Notes: generated by a model not told the origin, from the sequence alone. A DNA stretch of 64,000 nucleotides from Parasphingorhabdus marina DSM 22363 (GCF_900128895.1 NZ_FSQW01000001.1:1674001-1738000); one strand, 5' to 3'. Counted from the stretch's first letter, positions 16,301-26,410 are shown. A program made the numbers and translations.

Positions 16301-18454
16301 ATGCGTATTTCCGGTCTGATTGCCCTGGCCACGGCGGCCACCATGACAGTGACTTCCACTTCAGCGCTGGCGGAAACCGCCGAGAATGAGGACACCAGCC
16401 TTTTGACCTATCCAGAAACGCGTACCGTCGATGTTGTGGACGAACAATTTGGTATCTATGTCTCCGACCCCTATCGCTGGCTGGAAAATGACGTCCGCGA
16501 GGACGAGAATGTGGCGGCATGGGTTACGGCACAAAATGCACTGACTGATGGCTATCTGGACAAGCTGGACGGTACAAAAGCCCTCGCAGCTTCGATGACC
16601 CGGCTGTTTGACTATGACGATCTCGATGCGCCTGTCGAAGCGGGCGGCAAATATTTTTACGAGCGCAAGAGCGGTGGCCAGAACCAGGCGATCCTTTATG
16701 TGCGCGATGTGGACGGCGGGGAGGAGCGTGTGCTGCTCGATCCGTCGACATGGTCCGACGATGGTGCGACAGCGCTGGCAGAATGGGCCCCGTCAGGTGA
16801 TGGCAGCCATCTCGTTTACGCCGTGCAGGATGGCGGATCGGACTGGCGGACGCTGAAGGTCGTGAAAGTCGACACCGGAGAAGTGCTGCCGGACAAGGTG
16901 GAATGGGCAAAGTTCACCAATCTCGCCTGGATGCCGAGATCGAGCGGTTTTATCTATTCACGCTTCCCGGAACCGGAAGAAGGCGCGGCGTTTCAGTCGC
17001 TGAACACAAATCACAGTCTCCATGTCCACGTGCTCGGCACCGTGCAGGCCAAGGACATCAAGGTCTATGAGACGCAGGACCGTCCGGAACTCAATCATTT
17101 TGCCGAGCTGACATCCGACAAGAAATGGGTGGTCATCACTTCCTCTTCCGGTACGGATGACCGCTATGAAATGACGCTCGTCAAGGTGGATTCCCCGGAG
17201 ATCAACGCGGAAACGCTGGTCGAAGGCTTTGATCACAGCTGGTCGCTGATCGATGGCGTGGGCGATACGCTCTATTTTGTCACCAACAAGGACGCCCCGC
17301 GCCAGAGAGTGGTGAAGATTGATCTTGGTGCAGAAAACCGGGAATGGGTTGAGCTGGTCCCGGAACACAGCGCCACGATCGATGAAGCGGTGATGATCGG
17401 AGACAAGATCGCGGTCAATTATATCGATGATGCGAAAAGCCGGCTGGAACTGTTTGCGCTGGATGGCAAGCCGCTGGGCGTGGTCGATCTGCCGGGACTG
17501 GGCCAGGTCAGCCAGTTGCACGGATCGGCGAAGGACGAAACGGGCACCTTTGCGTTTGACAGCTTCAACCAGCCGAGCACGATCTACAAGTTTGACGCGG
17601 CCGGCGCACCAACCGTGTGGGCGCGGCCCGAACTGCCGTTCGATCCGGACATGATCGCCGTTTCCCAGCGCTTCTACGAAAGCAAGGACGGCACCAGGAT
17701 TCCGATGTTCGTCGTCCACAAGAAGGACCTTGACCTGGCGGAAGGCGCGCCGACCCTGCTCTATGGATATGGCGGGTTCAATATTTCGGTTATGCCGCAA
17801 TACAAGCCGGCCTGGCTGGCCTGGATCGAAGCGGGCGGCGTATTTGCCTCGGCCAATCTGCGCGGCGGCGGCGAATATGGCGCCGAGTGGCATGATGCCG
17901 GGCGGCTGGACAACAAACAGAATGTCTTTGATGATTTCATCGCGGCCGGTGAATATCTGATTGCCGAGGGGATTACGCCGAAAGACGGACTGGCGATCGA
18001 AGGGCGCTCCAATGGCGGTCTGCTGGTCGGTGCCGTGATGAACCAGCGCCCCGACCTGTTCACTGCGGGCCATGCTGCTGTCGGTGTCATGGATATGCTG
18101 CGCTTTGACCGGTTCACCGCCGGGCGCTACTGGGTGGATGATTATGGCTATCCCAACAAGGAAGACGATTTCCAGACACTTCTCGCCTATTCGCCCTATC
18201 ACAATATCCAGGACGGGACCGACTATCCGGCGCTGATGGTGTCGACCGCTGATACGGACGACCGGGTGGTGCCGGGCCACAGCTTCAAATATATCGCACG
18301 CCTGCAAGCCGCGAATACTGGCGCAAAGCCGCATCTGATCCGGATCGAGACCCGGGCCGGGCATGGCAGCGGCAAGCCGACCGACAAGGTGATCGCCGAA
18401 TATTCGGACATCTACGGTTTCATGGCCGATGCGATCGGACTGGAGCTGAAATAG
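16301..18454 (+). CDS. Prolyl oligopeptidase family serine peptidase (S9A), exported
   Basis: This 717-residue protein has a signal peptide (about residues 1-24, ending TSALA) and the architecture of prolyl endopeptidase. The N-terminal segment YPETRTVDVVDEQFGIYVSD leads into a seven-bladed propeller, and a C-terminal alpha/beta-hydrolase domain follows. The catalytic triad is recognisable: Ser570 in GRSNGGLLVG, Asp654 in DTDDRVVPGHS and His688 in RAGHGSG. It should cleave short peptides after proline in the periplasm. It stands alone between the ribosomal terminator and a convergent quinoprotein gene. Confidence 0.95.
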   Translation: MRISGLIALATAATMTVTSTSALAETAENEDTSLLTYPETRTVDVVDEQFGIYVSDPYRWLENDVREDENVAAWVTAQNALTDGYLDKLDGTKALAASMTRLFDYDDLDAPVEAGGKYFYERKSGGQNQAILYVRDVDGGEERVLLDPSTWSDDGATALAEWAPSGDGSHLVYAVQDGGSDWRTLKVVKVDTGEVLPDKVEWAKFTNLAWMPRSSGFIYSRFPEPEEGAAFQSLNTNHSLHVHVLGTVQAKDIKVYETQDRPELNHFAELTSDKKWVVITSSSGTDDRYEMTLVKVDSPEINAETLVEGFDHSWSLIDGVGDTLYFVTNKDAPRQRVVKIDLGAENREWVELVPEHSATIDEAVMIGDKIAVNYIDDAKSRLELFALDGKPLGVVDLPGLGQVSQLHGSAKDETGTFAFDSFNQPSTIYKFDAAGAPTVWARPELPFDPDMIAVSQRFYESKDGTRIPMFVVHKKDLDLAEGAPTLLYGYGGFNISVMPQYKPAWLAWIEAGGVFASANLRGGGEYGAEWHDAGRLDNKQNVFDDFIAAGEYLIAEGITPKDGLAIEGRSNGGLLVGAVMNQRPDLFTAGHAAVGVMDMLRFDRFTAGRYWVDDYGYPNKEDDFQTLLAYSPYHNIQDGTDYPALMVSTADTDDRVVPGHSFKYIARLQAANTGAKPHLIRIETRAGHGSGKPTDKVIAEYSDIYGFMADAIGLELK

Positions 18455-18462
18455 GCCGGCTG

Positions 18463-18487
18463 CTGCCCGAAGGTCTTATTCGGGCAG
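18463..18487. terminator. Hairpin between two convergent genes
   Basis: CTGCCCGAA (18463-18471) and TTCGGGCAG (18479-18487) form a perfect 9-bp stem with a 7-nt loop. It overlaps the last codons of the quinoprotein gene and could act for both convergent genes, but there is no T-tract on either side. Confidence 0.45.
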
Positions 18488-20470
18488 AGCGAAGGCGACA
18501 ATATGATCGCCCTGGCGGGTGCCCAGATTGGAGGCGCCGCCAGCGGCAATGACCACATATTGCCGACCCTTCCACACATAACTCATCGGCGTCGCCTGAC
18601 CACCGGCAGGCAGGCGACCTTTCCAGAGCTCCTGCCCGGTCGCGACATCAAAGGCGCGCAAATAGTCATCAGCCGCTGCACCGATGAAGACAAGACCGCC
18701 GGCGGTTATCATCGGGCCGCCGAGGGCCGGTGTGCCCAATTTCAGTCCCAGACCCCCAGGCGCCAGGTCTTCCGTTGTTCCCAGAACCTGCCGCCAGACA
18801 ATTTCACCGCTGGCGAGATCAATCCCTGCCAGCACGCCCCAGGGTGGCGGGGAGCAGGGCAGCCCCAGCGGGGACAGCACCGGCGCCCGGGTCATCGCAT
18901 AGGGTGCCCCTTCCATCGGTGCGAATTCGTCATCATCGCTGATTTCCCCAACCTGCTCACGTTCGGACTTGTCCGGATGCATCTGCATGTAGGAGGCGAT
19001 ATTGTTCATATTGACGACCAGCAGGTTGCGCTGCGGATCATAGGCGGCGCTGCCCCAGTTCGCGCCACCGCCGGTAAAGGGCAGGGACAGGGTACCGCCA
19101 GTCGTGGGCGGAGTGAACAGGCCTTCGGCGCGCAGGGCTTCCAGCCGGGATTTGCAGGCCAGTTTGTCCCAGAGTGTGATGCCGAAAGCATCTGCGGGAT
19201 CCAGTTTGTTCGGGACCACTGGCGGGGTTGCGACCGGAAAGGGCTGGGTTGGAGACAGCAATTCGCCATCCACGCCGCCTTGCGGCACGGCACGCTCCTC
19301 GACCGGCAAGACCGGTTCACCTGTTTCCCGGTCGAGGACGAAAATCAGACCCGTCTTGGTAACCTGGGCCACCACGTCCCGTGCTGCGCCATTGCGCCAG
19401 ACCTGATAAAGCCCTGGCTGAGCCGGTACATCATAGTCCCACACGTCATGGTGCACGGTCTGGAAATGCCAGACGACCTCTCCGGTATTGCCGTTCAGCG
19501 CGACAACGCTGTTGGCGTAGCGATTGTCGCCGGGCCGGTTGCCGCCGTAATAGTCGGGGCTGGGGCTGGAGGTTGGCAGGAAGACCAGTTCGCGTGCCTC
19601 ATCGACGGCGATGGTTGACCAGACATTGGTGTGCCCGGTCGGGGTTTTGGTGGGACCGGCGAGGGGATTGAACGACCAGAGCGGTTCACCGGTCCGGATA
19701 TCAAAGGCGAATACGGTGCCCTGGGGGGCATTGGTGCGGAGGTTGTCGCCAATGGCCGTCCCTGTCACCACAATGTCTCCCATGATGGCCGGGGCGGAGG
19801 TGATCTGAAACTCGCCGGGCCAGCGCAGTGCGATGGACGGTTTGATCCGGACGGTGCCACCCTCGCCAAATTCCTCGCACAGCGCGCCGGTTTTGGCATC
19901 CAGAGCAATCAGTCGGGCGTCGACGGTTCCGGTCAGGATCCGCGAAGAGCACAGGGATTCTTCCCCTTCTGCATCTTCCGTCCAGTAGGAGACACCGCGA
20001 CAGGTATATTGATTGGCCGGTCGGACATCTGTCGGGACCTGTGGATCGTACCGCCATTTTTCTGCGCCCGTACCGGGGTCGATCGCGATGACCTGATTGA
20101 ACTGCGTGCAGAATATCAGGGATCCCTCGACCAGTATCGGCGTGGTTTGCAGGGCGGCCCGGCGCAGGTCCCCTTCTGGGCGATCCGCCAGTGCGCCGCT
20201 GCGGTGTATCCAGGCAATTTCCAGCTGGCCGACATTGTCTGGCGTGATTGATCTGGCCGCAACGAAGCGATGACCGGCCCTGTCGCCGCCATATTGGGCC
20301 CATCGCTGGCCGAGCTTGCCGATATCTTTGCGGACAATTTCGGCCTGTCCATTAATTTTGAGCTTCTCTGCCGAACCAAAAAGCGTCCAGACGGCTGACC
20401 CGCCGGCGATGCTGATGACGCCCAGCAAAAGCAGGAGGAGCAGAAAGATGCGCCGCGGTCTGAATTTCAT
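18476..20470 (-). CDS. Membrane-anchored PQQ-dependent dehydrogenase (quinoprotein glucose dehydrogenase-like)
   Basis: The 664-residue product starts with one membrane helix (about residues 8-28, LLLLLLGVISIAGG) and continues as an eight-bladed quinoprotein propeller. Blocks such as HTNVWSTIAVDEARELVF, FQTVHHDVWDYDVPAQP and GGPMITAGGLVFIGAAAD are typical of the Gcd branch, which oxidises sugars or alcohols in the periplasm and passes electrons to ubiquinone. It has only one anchor instead of the five N-terminal helices of E. coli Gcd. PQQ synthesis genes are not in the window, so the native substrate and cofactor supply are open. Confidence 0.85.
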   Translation of the reverse strand: MKFRPRRIFLLLLLLLGVISIAGGSAVWTLFGSAEKLKINGQAEIVRKDIGKLGQRWAQYGGDRAGHRFVAARSITPDNVGQLEIAWIHRSGALADRPEGDLRRAALQTTPILVEGSLIFCTQFNQVIAIDPGTGAEKWRYDPQVPTDVRPANQYTCRGVSYWTEDAEGEESLCSSRILTGTVDARLIALDAKTGALCEEFGEGGTVRIKPSIALRWPGEFQITSAPAIMGDIVVTGTAIGDNLRTNAPQGTVFAFDIRTGEPLWSFNPLAGPTKTPTGHTNVWSTIAVDEARELVFLPTSSPSPDYYGGNRPGDNRYANSVVALNGNTGEVVWHFQTVHHDVWDYDVPAQPGLYQVWRNGAARDVVAQVTKTGLIFVLDRETGEPVLPVEERAVPQGGVDGELLSPTQPFPVATPPVVPNKLDPADAFGITLWDKLACKSRLEALRAEGLFTPPTTGGTLSLPFTGGGANWGSAAYDPQRNLLVVNMNNIASYMQMHPDKSEREQVGEISDDDEFAPMEGAPYAMTRAPVLSPLGLPCSPPPWGVLAGIDLASGEIVWRQVLGTTEDLAPGGLGLKLGTPALGGPMITAGGLVFIGAAADDYLRAFDVATGQELWKGRLPAGGQATPMSYVWKGRQYVVIAAGGASNLGTRQGDHIVAFALPE

Positions 20471-20728
20471 CCCACCGGGCTAGCACAGTTGTCAGATTTC
20501 TCCCAGCGGTCTGGATCCGGATTGTCAGATTTCACCTCATTTTCAGAGGGGTCAAAGGCCGATATCGAATTTAATTGATGAAAAATAACAAGAATTATTG
20601 TTCATATAAATAGCCTTTAACCTGAACAAAGGCTGTCGAGCCAGTTCAGTCCCTGCTCAAAACGGCACCCCTATAACAGCTCTGCAAGCTCGGGAAATGG
20701 TTTCGGGCAGTGTGAAAGGAAAGTGGAT

Positions 20729-21241
20729 ATGAACACGCTCAATAAAGCGCTCGTTGGAACCGCTGCTGCTGCTGCAATGGCTGTTTCTGCAACCCCGGCT
20801 CAGGCCCGGGACAAGGACAATGGTATCAGCGCTGGAGAAGTATTGGCCGGTGTTGCCGTAGTCGGTGCGATTGCTGCCATCGCCAGCTCGGGCAAGAAAG
20901 ATCGGGGCTATCACGATGTTCGGTACGACCGCGGCTATTATGGTGATCGGGGCTATAACAACGGCTATCGGCACAATTACCGCCGGATCGGCAAGCGCAA
21001 GGCGATCAATCGCTGCATCCGCGCCGCCGAGAACCGGGCACCCACGCGTGGCCGGGCAACCGTAACGCGGGTCCGTGACGTTGACCGCACTCGCTATGGC
21101 TATCGGGTCAAGGGCCGTATCCTGGTCGAAAAAGGCCGCTATGGTCGCTATGTCGACAAGGGCCGGTTCACCTGCCGCATTGACGGCCGCCGGGTGACCA
21201 ATGTGCGCTACAAAGGGCTGGATTATGCCCGGCGCTACTGA
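20729..21241 (+). CDS. Secreted basic Gly/Tyr/Arg-rich protein, unknown function
   Basis: ATG at 20729 follows a GGAAAG site; a GTG two codons upstream is less likely. The 170-residue product has a signal peptide ending in TPAQA, a second hydrophobic segment (EVLAGVAVVGAIAAIASS), a Tyr/Gly/Asp-rich stretch (RGYYGDRGYNNGYR), and a C-terminal basic domain with two cysteines (NRCIRAAENR and FTCRIDGRR). The same plan is seen in the next gene, so the two are probably related. Small proteins of this type are common in sphingomonads, without a known role. Confidence 0.75.
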   Translation: MNTLNKALVGTAAAAAMAVSATPAQARDKDNGISAGEVLAGVAVVGAIAAIASSGKKDRGYHDVRYDRGYYGDRGYNNGYRHNYRRIGKRKAINRCIRAAENRAPTRGRATVTRVRDVDRTRYGYRVKGRILVEKGRYGRYVDKGRFTCRIDGRRVTNVRYKGLDYARRY

Positions 21242-21263
21242 TCACGCCCAGATGTAAAACTAT

Positions 21264-21289
21264 GGTTCAGCCTGGTGACAGGCTGAACC
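21264..21289. terminator. Perfect 11-bp stem-loop after the first RGY-type gene
   Basis: GGTTCAGCCTG (21264-21274) and CAGGCTGAACC (21279-21289) enclose GTGA; TTCTATATATAG follows. It is probably a terminator for the upstream gene, although the T-tract is imperfect. Confidence 0.6.
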
Positions 21290-21351
21290 TTCTATATATA
21301 GTGACATAATGGATTCTTGAGTACAGAATCTGGGGATACAGGGGTAAGTAT

Positions 21352-22002
21352 ATGCATATTTCCAAAACAGTTTCCGCTGTAGCCGCGTCTGCGGCTCTCG
21401 TCATTTCCGGCGCCACTCCGGCTGCCGCCGCACCGGTTAGTCCGGCCACCACCGCACCGGTGATGCCGATTGACATGGACAGTCTCGGCTGGTCGCCGGC
21501 GGCTGAAACCGCGGCTGGCTGGCGTGGATATCGCGGCTACAGAGGCTATCGGGGTTACAGAGGCTATCGCGGCTATCGCCGGCATCGCGGCCGGATTGAC
21601 GGCGGCGATATTCTGGCCGGGATCCTCGTGATCGGCGGCATTGCTGCCATTGCGAGCGCGGCATCCAGGGACAAACGCGACGACCGCTATGAGGACCGCG
21701 ACTATCGACGTGACGACCGGCGCTATGATGACCGGCGTTCGGATCGCCGCAGCAGCCGCGATCAGGACAGGGATCTGCGATCCATGGATATGGCAATCAA
21801 CGTCTGCTCCAATGCCGCCGAACGCCAGGCCGGCCAGGAAGCAAGGGTCGAACAGATCCAGTCCGTCACACGAGATGGCAATGGCTGGCGCGTCGAAGGC
21901 AGCATTTCCAACAGCGGCGAAAGCACGTTTCTCTGCGGAACGACCAATGGGCGTGTGGATTTTGTCCAGCTGGGCTCGGGTGGCCTCGCGCTGGCCAACT
22001 AG
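21352..22002 (+). CDS. Secreted RGY-repeat protein, unknown function
   Basis: The 216-residue product has a signal peptide (residues 1-26, ending AAAAP), then six tandem Arg-Gly-Tyr triplets at residues 58-75, a hydrophobic stretch (GGDILAGILVIGGIAAIASA) and a strongly charged Asp/Arg region (residues 108-140). The C-terminal domain contains two cysteines (AINVCSNAAERQ and FLCGTTNGRVDF). The order hydrophobic segment, charged segment, Cys-containing domain matches the previous gene. This suggests a duplicated family of small envelope proteins. Confidence 0.75.
   Translation: MHISKTVSAVAASAALVISGATPAAAAPVSPATTAPVMPIDMDSLGWSPAAETAAGWRGYRGYRGYRGYRGYRGYRRHRGRIDGGDILAGILVIGGIAAIASAASRDKRDDRYEDRDYRRDDRRYDDRRSDRRSSRDQDRDLRSMDMAINVCSNAAERQAGQEARVEQIQSVTRDGNGWRVEGSISNSGESTFLCGTTNGRVDFVQLGSGGLALAN
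21523..21576 (+). repeat. Six tandem 9-bp units encoding Arg-Gly-Tyr
   Basis: Each unit encodes RGY. Arginine is written CGT, CGC, AGA, CGG, AGA, CGC and the Gly and Tyr codons also vary. The protein repeat is therefore kept while the DNA repeat has diverged, which points to selection on the peptide rather than recent slippage. Confidence 0.85.
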
Positions 22003-22010
22003 AGGTTTCG

Positions 22011-22805
22011 CTAGACTGCTGTCCGGCCAAATTCCTGGCGCGTGACAGGGTGCGAAGCGCTTAACCCGCCATCAACGGCAATCGCCTGTCCATTGACATA
22101 GGATGACCGGTCGGAGGCCAGGAACAAGGCCACTTCCGCCATCTCGATCGGTCCGGCACCACGGCGCAGGGGATTGAGGTAACCGAGCCGGTCCTCCTTG
22201 CCCTTTTCGCGGGCTTTGTCGTAGATGAATTGCGTCATTCCGGTTTCGGTAATCCCGGGGCAGATGGCGTTACAGCGGACATTGGATGTCGCAAATTGCT
22301 GGGCGGCGACTTTCACCAGATTGATCACCCCGGCTTTTGAAGCCGAATAGGCGGGGCCGCCCGCGCCCGAGCGGATGCCGGCGACACTGGCGGTACAGAT
22401 GATCGATCCGCCATGGCCGCTTTCGGCAATAACCTTGCCGGCATATTTGGCCGCCAGAAACGGTCCGATCAGGTTGACGCGCAGGACTTCCTGCCATTCC
22501 GCGACGCTGCTGTCGAAAATGCCTTCGAAGCCGCCGCCGATTCCCGCATTGGCGAAAAAGACATGGAGATCGCCAAAGCGCTGTTCCGCGGCCTCGACGA
22601 GCATTTCCACATCGCCTTCACTCCCGGCATCGGCCTTGATCGCAATAATATTGCCGTCCGATCCGCTGGCCGTCTCATCCACCGCATCGGTGACGTCGCT
22701 GGCGATGACTTTCGCGCCATGATCGGCAAAAAGCCGGGCGGCAGAACGGCCGATGCCGCTTCCCGCTCCGGTAATGATTGCCACCTTGTCCTGAAGATCC
22801 GCCAT
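22011..22805 (-). CDS. SDR family oxidoreductase (classical type)
   Basis: A 264-residue short-chain dehydrogenase. Visible motifs are the cofactor-binding TGAGSGIG (residues 13-20), an acidic residue after strand 2 (IASDVTD) that favours [12 protein letters not shown] in place of the usual NNAG, and the catalytic YSASKAG. The C-terminus keeps the [12 protein letters not shown] block. It is the promoter-distal gene of a minus-strand run with a phosphotransferase, an alcohol dehydrogenase and an acyl-CoA dehydrogenase, so a role in oxidising a hydroxyacyl or alcohol intermediate is plausible. The substrate is not readable. Confidence 0.9.
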   Translation of the reverse strand: MADLQDKVAIITGAGSGIGRSAARLFADHGAKVIASDVTDAVDETASGSDGNIIAIKADAGSEGDVEMLVEAAEQRFGDLHVFFANAGIGGGFEGIFDSSVAEWQEVLRVNLIGPFLAAKYAGKVIAESGHGGSIICTASVAGIRSGAGGPAYSASKAGVINLVKVAAQQFATSNVRCNAICPGITETGMTQFIYDKAREKGKEDRLGYLNPLRRGAGPIEMAEVALFLASDRSSYVNGQAIAVDGGLSASHPVTRQEFGRTAV

Positions 22806-22821
22806 GTTCTGTTCCTCCCGC

Positions 22822-23883
22822 TCAGGCGCCAGCGCGCTTGGCTGCTTCCCAACCGGCCTGCGCCAGTGGCGTCACCCGGTCGGACATTTCCGCAGCAGCC
22901 GCGCTGTTGGCCGTACCATCCACAACGCGCTTCTGAATGCCCTGCAGAATAGCAGCAATCCGGAAGAGATTATAGGCAAGATACCAGTCCATCGGCGGCA
23001 GCTCGTCAATCCCGGCTTTCTCGCAATAGCGGGCTATCGCTTCTTCACGGGAGGGGATGCCCAGGGCAGCCAGATCGACGCCCTTCAATCCACTTCGGCC
23101 TTCCGGTTCCATTTCATAGGCCATCAGCCAATAGGCGAAATCCGCAATCGGATCGCCGAGTGTGGACAGTTCCCAGTCCAGCACCGCAATCACCCTGGGC
23201 GCGTCATTTTCGAAGATCATGTTGTCGAGACGATAGTCGCCGTGGACGATGCCGAAGCTTTTCTGTTCGGGAATGGTCTTGGTCAGCCATTCGATCAGCT
23301 GATCCATCTCGGGGATCTTTTGCAGTTCGGAGAGCCGGTATTGCTGGGTCCAGCGCGAAATCTGGCGCTCGCAATAATTGCCGGGCTTGCCGTGATTTTC
23401 CAGGCCGAGCTCGGCTGGATCATAGCTGTGCAGCAGCGCCAGCGTGTCGATCATTTCATGATAGATGGCCTTGCGCTCTTCCGGTTCCATGCCGGGCAGA
23501 GTGCCGTCCCACAGGGTCCGCCCGTCTGCCATGCCCATGATGTAGAACATCGTGCCGATGACATCATCATCGTCACACAGGCCATAGGGCTTTGCCACGG
23601 GAAATCCGGCCGGATGCAGTCCGGCAATGACCCGAAACTCGCGATCCACTGCGTGGGCCGAGGGCAGCAATTTGCCGAACGGTTTCTTGCGCAGGACATA
23701 GTCCGTGCCCGGTGTTTCAATCTTGTAGGTCGGGTTGGACTGGCCACCCTTGAACTTGGTGATGGTCATGGGGCCAGCAAAGTCCTCGACATTGGCCTCC
23801 ATCCAGTTCTGCAAACTGGCTTCGTCGAGCTTGTCCTTTTCAGGCACAGCCATGGTGCCAACCATATCTTCTTGTGGGTTCAT
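22822..23883 (-). CDS. Aminoglycoside phosphotransferase-fold protein (ACAD10/11-type)
   Basis: The 353-residue protein has the kinase-like phosphotransferase fold: an N-terminal lobe with [18 protein letters not shown], the Brenner-type catalytic loop [13 protein letters not shown] and the metal-binding segment [15 protein letters not shown]. This subfamily is homologous to the N-terminal domain of eukaryotic ACAD10/11 and is usually found next to acyl-CoA dehydrogenases in alphaproteobacteria. ACAD10/11-type proteins are thought to phosphorylate 4-hydroxyacyl-CoA. The neighbouring acyl-CoA dehydrogenase supports such a role here by inference. It is not an antibiotic-resistance gene. Confidence 0.85.
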   Translation of the reverse strand: MNPQEDMVGTMAVPEKDKLDEASLQNWMEANVEDFAGPMTITKFKGGQSNPTYKIETPGTDYVLRKKPFGKLLPSAHAVDREFRVIAGLHPAGFPVAKPYGLCDDDDVIGTMFYIMGMADGRTLWDGTLPGMEPEERKAIYHEMIDTLALLHSYDPAELGLENHGKPGNYCERQISRWTQQYRLSELQKIPEMDQLIEWLTKTIPEQKSFGIVHGDYRLDNMIFENDAPRVIAVLDWELSTLGDPIADFAYWLMAYEMEPEGRSGLKGVDLAALGIPSREEAIARYCEKAGIDELPPMDWYLAYNLFRIAAILQGIQKRVVDGTANSAAAAEMSDRVTPLAQAGWEAAKRAGA

Positions 23884-23907
23884 GGGAAGTTTCCTCTTCC
23901 TGGGTAT

Positions 23908-24993
23908 TTAGTCAAAAACGATGACGGAACGGGCGGTTACACCCTTTTCCATGGCTTCGAAACCCTCGTTCACCTGTTCCAGCGAAATGCGGTCCGAAAT
24001 CAGTTCATCGAGTTTCAGGACGCCTTTCATGTAGAAATCGACCAGCCGGGGAATGTCCACGGGGAAGCGGGTGTCCCCCATGATCGCACCTTGCAGGGTC
24101 TTGCCGGACAGCAGGTCCATCGCGCTGAGACCGACTTTCTCATCCAGCGGCATCATGCCGAGGATGGTGGCGGTGCCGCCACGGCGCAGGACATCGACGG
24201 TGAGCTGCGCAGATTGCGGGCGGCCAACGGCTTCCACTGCATGATCGACGCCGCCCTGGGTCATTTCGACAATTTCCCCGGCAGCGCCTTCGGTGCCGGC
24301 ATCGACAACATCCGTTGCGCCCATGGCCATCGCCATTTCGCGCTTCTCCGGGATAGGATCGGCAGCAATGATCCGGCCCGCACCGGCAATCTTGGCCGCG
24401 TTGATGGTGGCCAGGCCAACCCCGCCGCAACCCACAACCGCCACGGATTCGCCAGGCGTGACATTGCACGAGTTGAATACGGTACCGGCGCCAGTGGTCA
24501 CCGCGCAGCCGATCACCGCCGCCCGGTCGAGCGGCATCTCCGGATCGATCGCGACGCAGGCATTTTCGTGGATCAGCATCTGTTCGGCAAAGGCGGACAG
24601 ATTGAGCATCTGGTTCACCACCGATCCGTCTTCTGCCGAAATCCGTGGCGCATCCTCTGCTCCGCGCCGGGTGTCCCCGCCAAGGCAGAGCGACAGGCGT
24701 CCGCTGACACAGAATTCGCAATGACCGCAATAGGCCGACAGACAGGTGATGACCGCATCGCCGACCTTGACGCTGCGGACCTCGTCACCCACCGCCTCGA
24801 CGATTCCCGCGGCTTCGTGGCCGGGGATCGCGGGCAGGGGATGCGGGTAGCTGCCATTCATGAAATGCAAGTCGCTGTGACAGAGACCGCAGGCGGCCGT
24901 GCGGATCAGCACTTCGCGCGCCCTGGGCCTGTCGATGGAGACATTTTCAACCGTTAGCGGCTGGCCGGCTTCCCGGAGAATGGCAGCTTTCAT
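23908..24993 (-). CDS. Zinc-dependent alcohol dehydrogenase (MDR, class III-like)
   Basis: A 361-residue medium-chain dehydrogenase. The catalytic zinc ligands are in GLCHSDLHF and PGHEAAG; the structural zinc site is the four-cysteine loop CGHCEFCVSGRLSLC. The NAD-binding segment reads VAVVGCGGVGLATINAAK. It probably oxidises a primary alcohol or hydroxyacyl compound to the aldehyde. It sits 10 bp from the acyl-CoA dehydrogenase stop and 24 bp from the phosphotransferase start, so the run is one operon. Confidence 0.92.
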   Translation of the reverse strand: MKAAILREAGQPLTVENVSIDRPRAREVLIRTAACGLCHSDLHFMNGSYPHPLPAIPGHEAAGIVEAVGDEVRSVKVGDAVITCLSAYCGHCEFCVSGRLSLCLGGDTRRGAEDAPRISAEDGSVVNQMLNLSAFAEQMLIHENACVAIDPEMPLDRAAVIGCAVTTGAGTVFNSCNVTPGESVAVVGCGGVGLATINAAKIAGAGRIIAADPIPEKREMAMAMGATDVVDAGTEGAAGEIVEMTQGGVDHAVEAVGRPQSAQLTVDVLRRGGTATILGMMPLDEKVGLSAMDLLSGKTLQGAIMGDTRFPVDIPRLVDFYMKGVLKLDELISDRISLEQVNEGFEAMEKGVTARSVIVFD

Positions 24994-25003
24994 GAATCCG
25001 CTC

Positions 25004-26308
25004 CTAGCGCGTGACGGCGAGGTCGCCGGACGAGAACTCTTCCTTCTTCATCTTGCTGCCCTCGGCGCTTTCGGCATATTTGCCATATTCGATCTTGGCG
25101 ATGGTGCGGTTGTGCACCTCGTCCGGACCGTCGGCGAGACGCAGGGTCCGCTGGTGCGCATAGGCACTGGCCAGACCGAAGTCGTTCGAAACGCCGCCGC
25201 CGCCATGGGCCTGGATCGCATCATCAATGATTTTCAATGCCATCATTGGAGCCTGAACCTTGATCATGGCGATCTCGGCCTTGGCATATTTGTTGCCGAC
25301 CTTGTCCATCATGTCCGCCGCTTTCAGGCAGAGCAGGCGGCTCATGTCGATATCGATCCGGGCGCGGGCGACGCGTTCTTCCCAGACACTATGCTCGGAA
25401 ATGCGCTTGCCAAAAGCGATCCGCGATTGCAGGCGGCGCACCATTTTTTCCAGCGCTTCTTCTGCGACGCCGATGGTCCGCATGCAGTGATGGATCCGGC
25501 CGGGTCCCAGGCGGCCCTGCGCGATCTCAAAACCGCGACCTTCGCCGAGAATGATGTTGGAGGCCGGAACCCGAACGTCTTTCAGTTCGACCTCCATATG
25601 ACCATGCGGTGCATCATCATATCCGAAGACCGGCAAGTGGCGGACGACATTCACGCCCGCCGCATCGGTCGGTACAAGGATCTGGGACTGCTGCGTATAG
25701 CGGCTGCCCTCGAAACTGGTTTTGCCCATCACGATCGCGATTTTGCAGCGTGGATCGCCGAGGCCGGAAGACCACCATTTGCGGCCATTGATGACATATT
25801 CATCGCCATCGCGCTCGATCTTGGTTTCGATATTGGTGGCATCGGAAGAGGCAACGGCCGGTTCCGTCATCAGGAAGGCGGAACGGATCTCGCCGTTCAT
25901 CAGCGGGCGCAGATATTGCTCCTTCTGCTCCAGCGTACCGTAGCGGTGAAACACTTCCATATTGCCGGTATCCGGCGCTGAACAGTTGAACACTTCGGAG
26001 GAGAAGCCCACGCGGCCCATTTCCTCGGCACACAGGGCATATTCCAGATTGTTGAGGCCCGGTCCCTCAAATTCGAACACTTCGTCAATATGCGTCAGGT
26101 TCGGATTGGCAGGCGGCATGAACAGGTTCCAGATGCCGGCTTCCTTGGCCTTTTTCTTTTCTTCCTCGACCACCTGCAGAACTTTCCAGCGTTCGCCGGT
26201 TTCGTCTTCCTTCTGATAATCGGCAATGCGCGGACGGACATGATTCTCGATATGCTCGCGCACCCGGTTGCGCCAATATTCCTGCTTTTCCGTGAGATCG
26301 AAATCCAT
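25004..26308 (-). CDS. Acyl-CoA dehydrogenase family protein (ACAD11-type)
   Basis: The 434-residue FAD-dependent enzyme should introduce a double bond into an acyl-CoA. Landmarks include [37 protein letters not shown] in the FAD-binding middle domain and [20 protein letters not shown] near the C-terminus. This branch resembles the dehydrogenase half of ACAD10/11 and is a natural partner of the phosphotransferase two genes downstream. It is the first gene of the minus-strand operon apart from the transporter. Confidence 0.92.
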   Translation of the reverse strand: MDFDLTEKQEYWRNRVREHIENHVRPRIADYQKEDETGERWKVLQVVEEEKKKAKEAGIWNLFMPPANPNLTHIDEVFEFEGPGLNNLEYALCAEEMGRVGFSSEVFNCSAPDTGNMEVFHRYGTLEQKEQYLRPLMNGEIRSAFLMTEPAVASSDATNIETKIERDGDEYVINGRKWWSSGLGDPRCKIAIVMGKTSFEGSRYTQQSQILVPTDAAGVNVVRHLPVFGYDDAPHGHMEVELKDVRVPASNIILGEGRGFEIAQGRLGPGRIHHCMRTIGVAEEALEKMVRRLQSRIAFGKRISEHSVWEERVARARIDIDMSRLLCLKAADMMDKVGNKYAKAEIAMIKVQAPMMALKIIDDAIQAHGGGGVSNDFGLASAYAHQRTLRLADGPDEVHNRTIAKIEYGKYAESAEGSKMKKEEFSSGDLAVTR

Positions 26309-26410
26309 GCCATTGTCCTTTTCTTGAAGATATCAATTTTAACTATGCGATTAACTTATCAGACCCCTTTGGCCTTTGCCACAGGGAAACGTATCGCTTG
26401 CCGGAAAAAT

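Noticed and set aside
22822-23883. Antibiotic-resistance aminoglycoside kinase
   Set aside because: The fold is shared, but sequence type and operon context fit the ACAD10/11-associated subfamily.
22804-24957. 717-codon plus-strand frame opposite the phosphotransferase and alcohol dehydrogenase
   Set aside because: Shadow of two minus-strand genes with clear family motifs.
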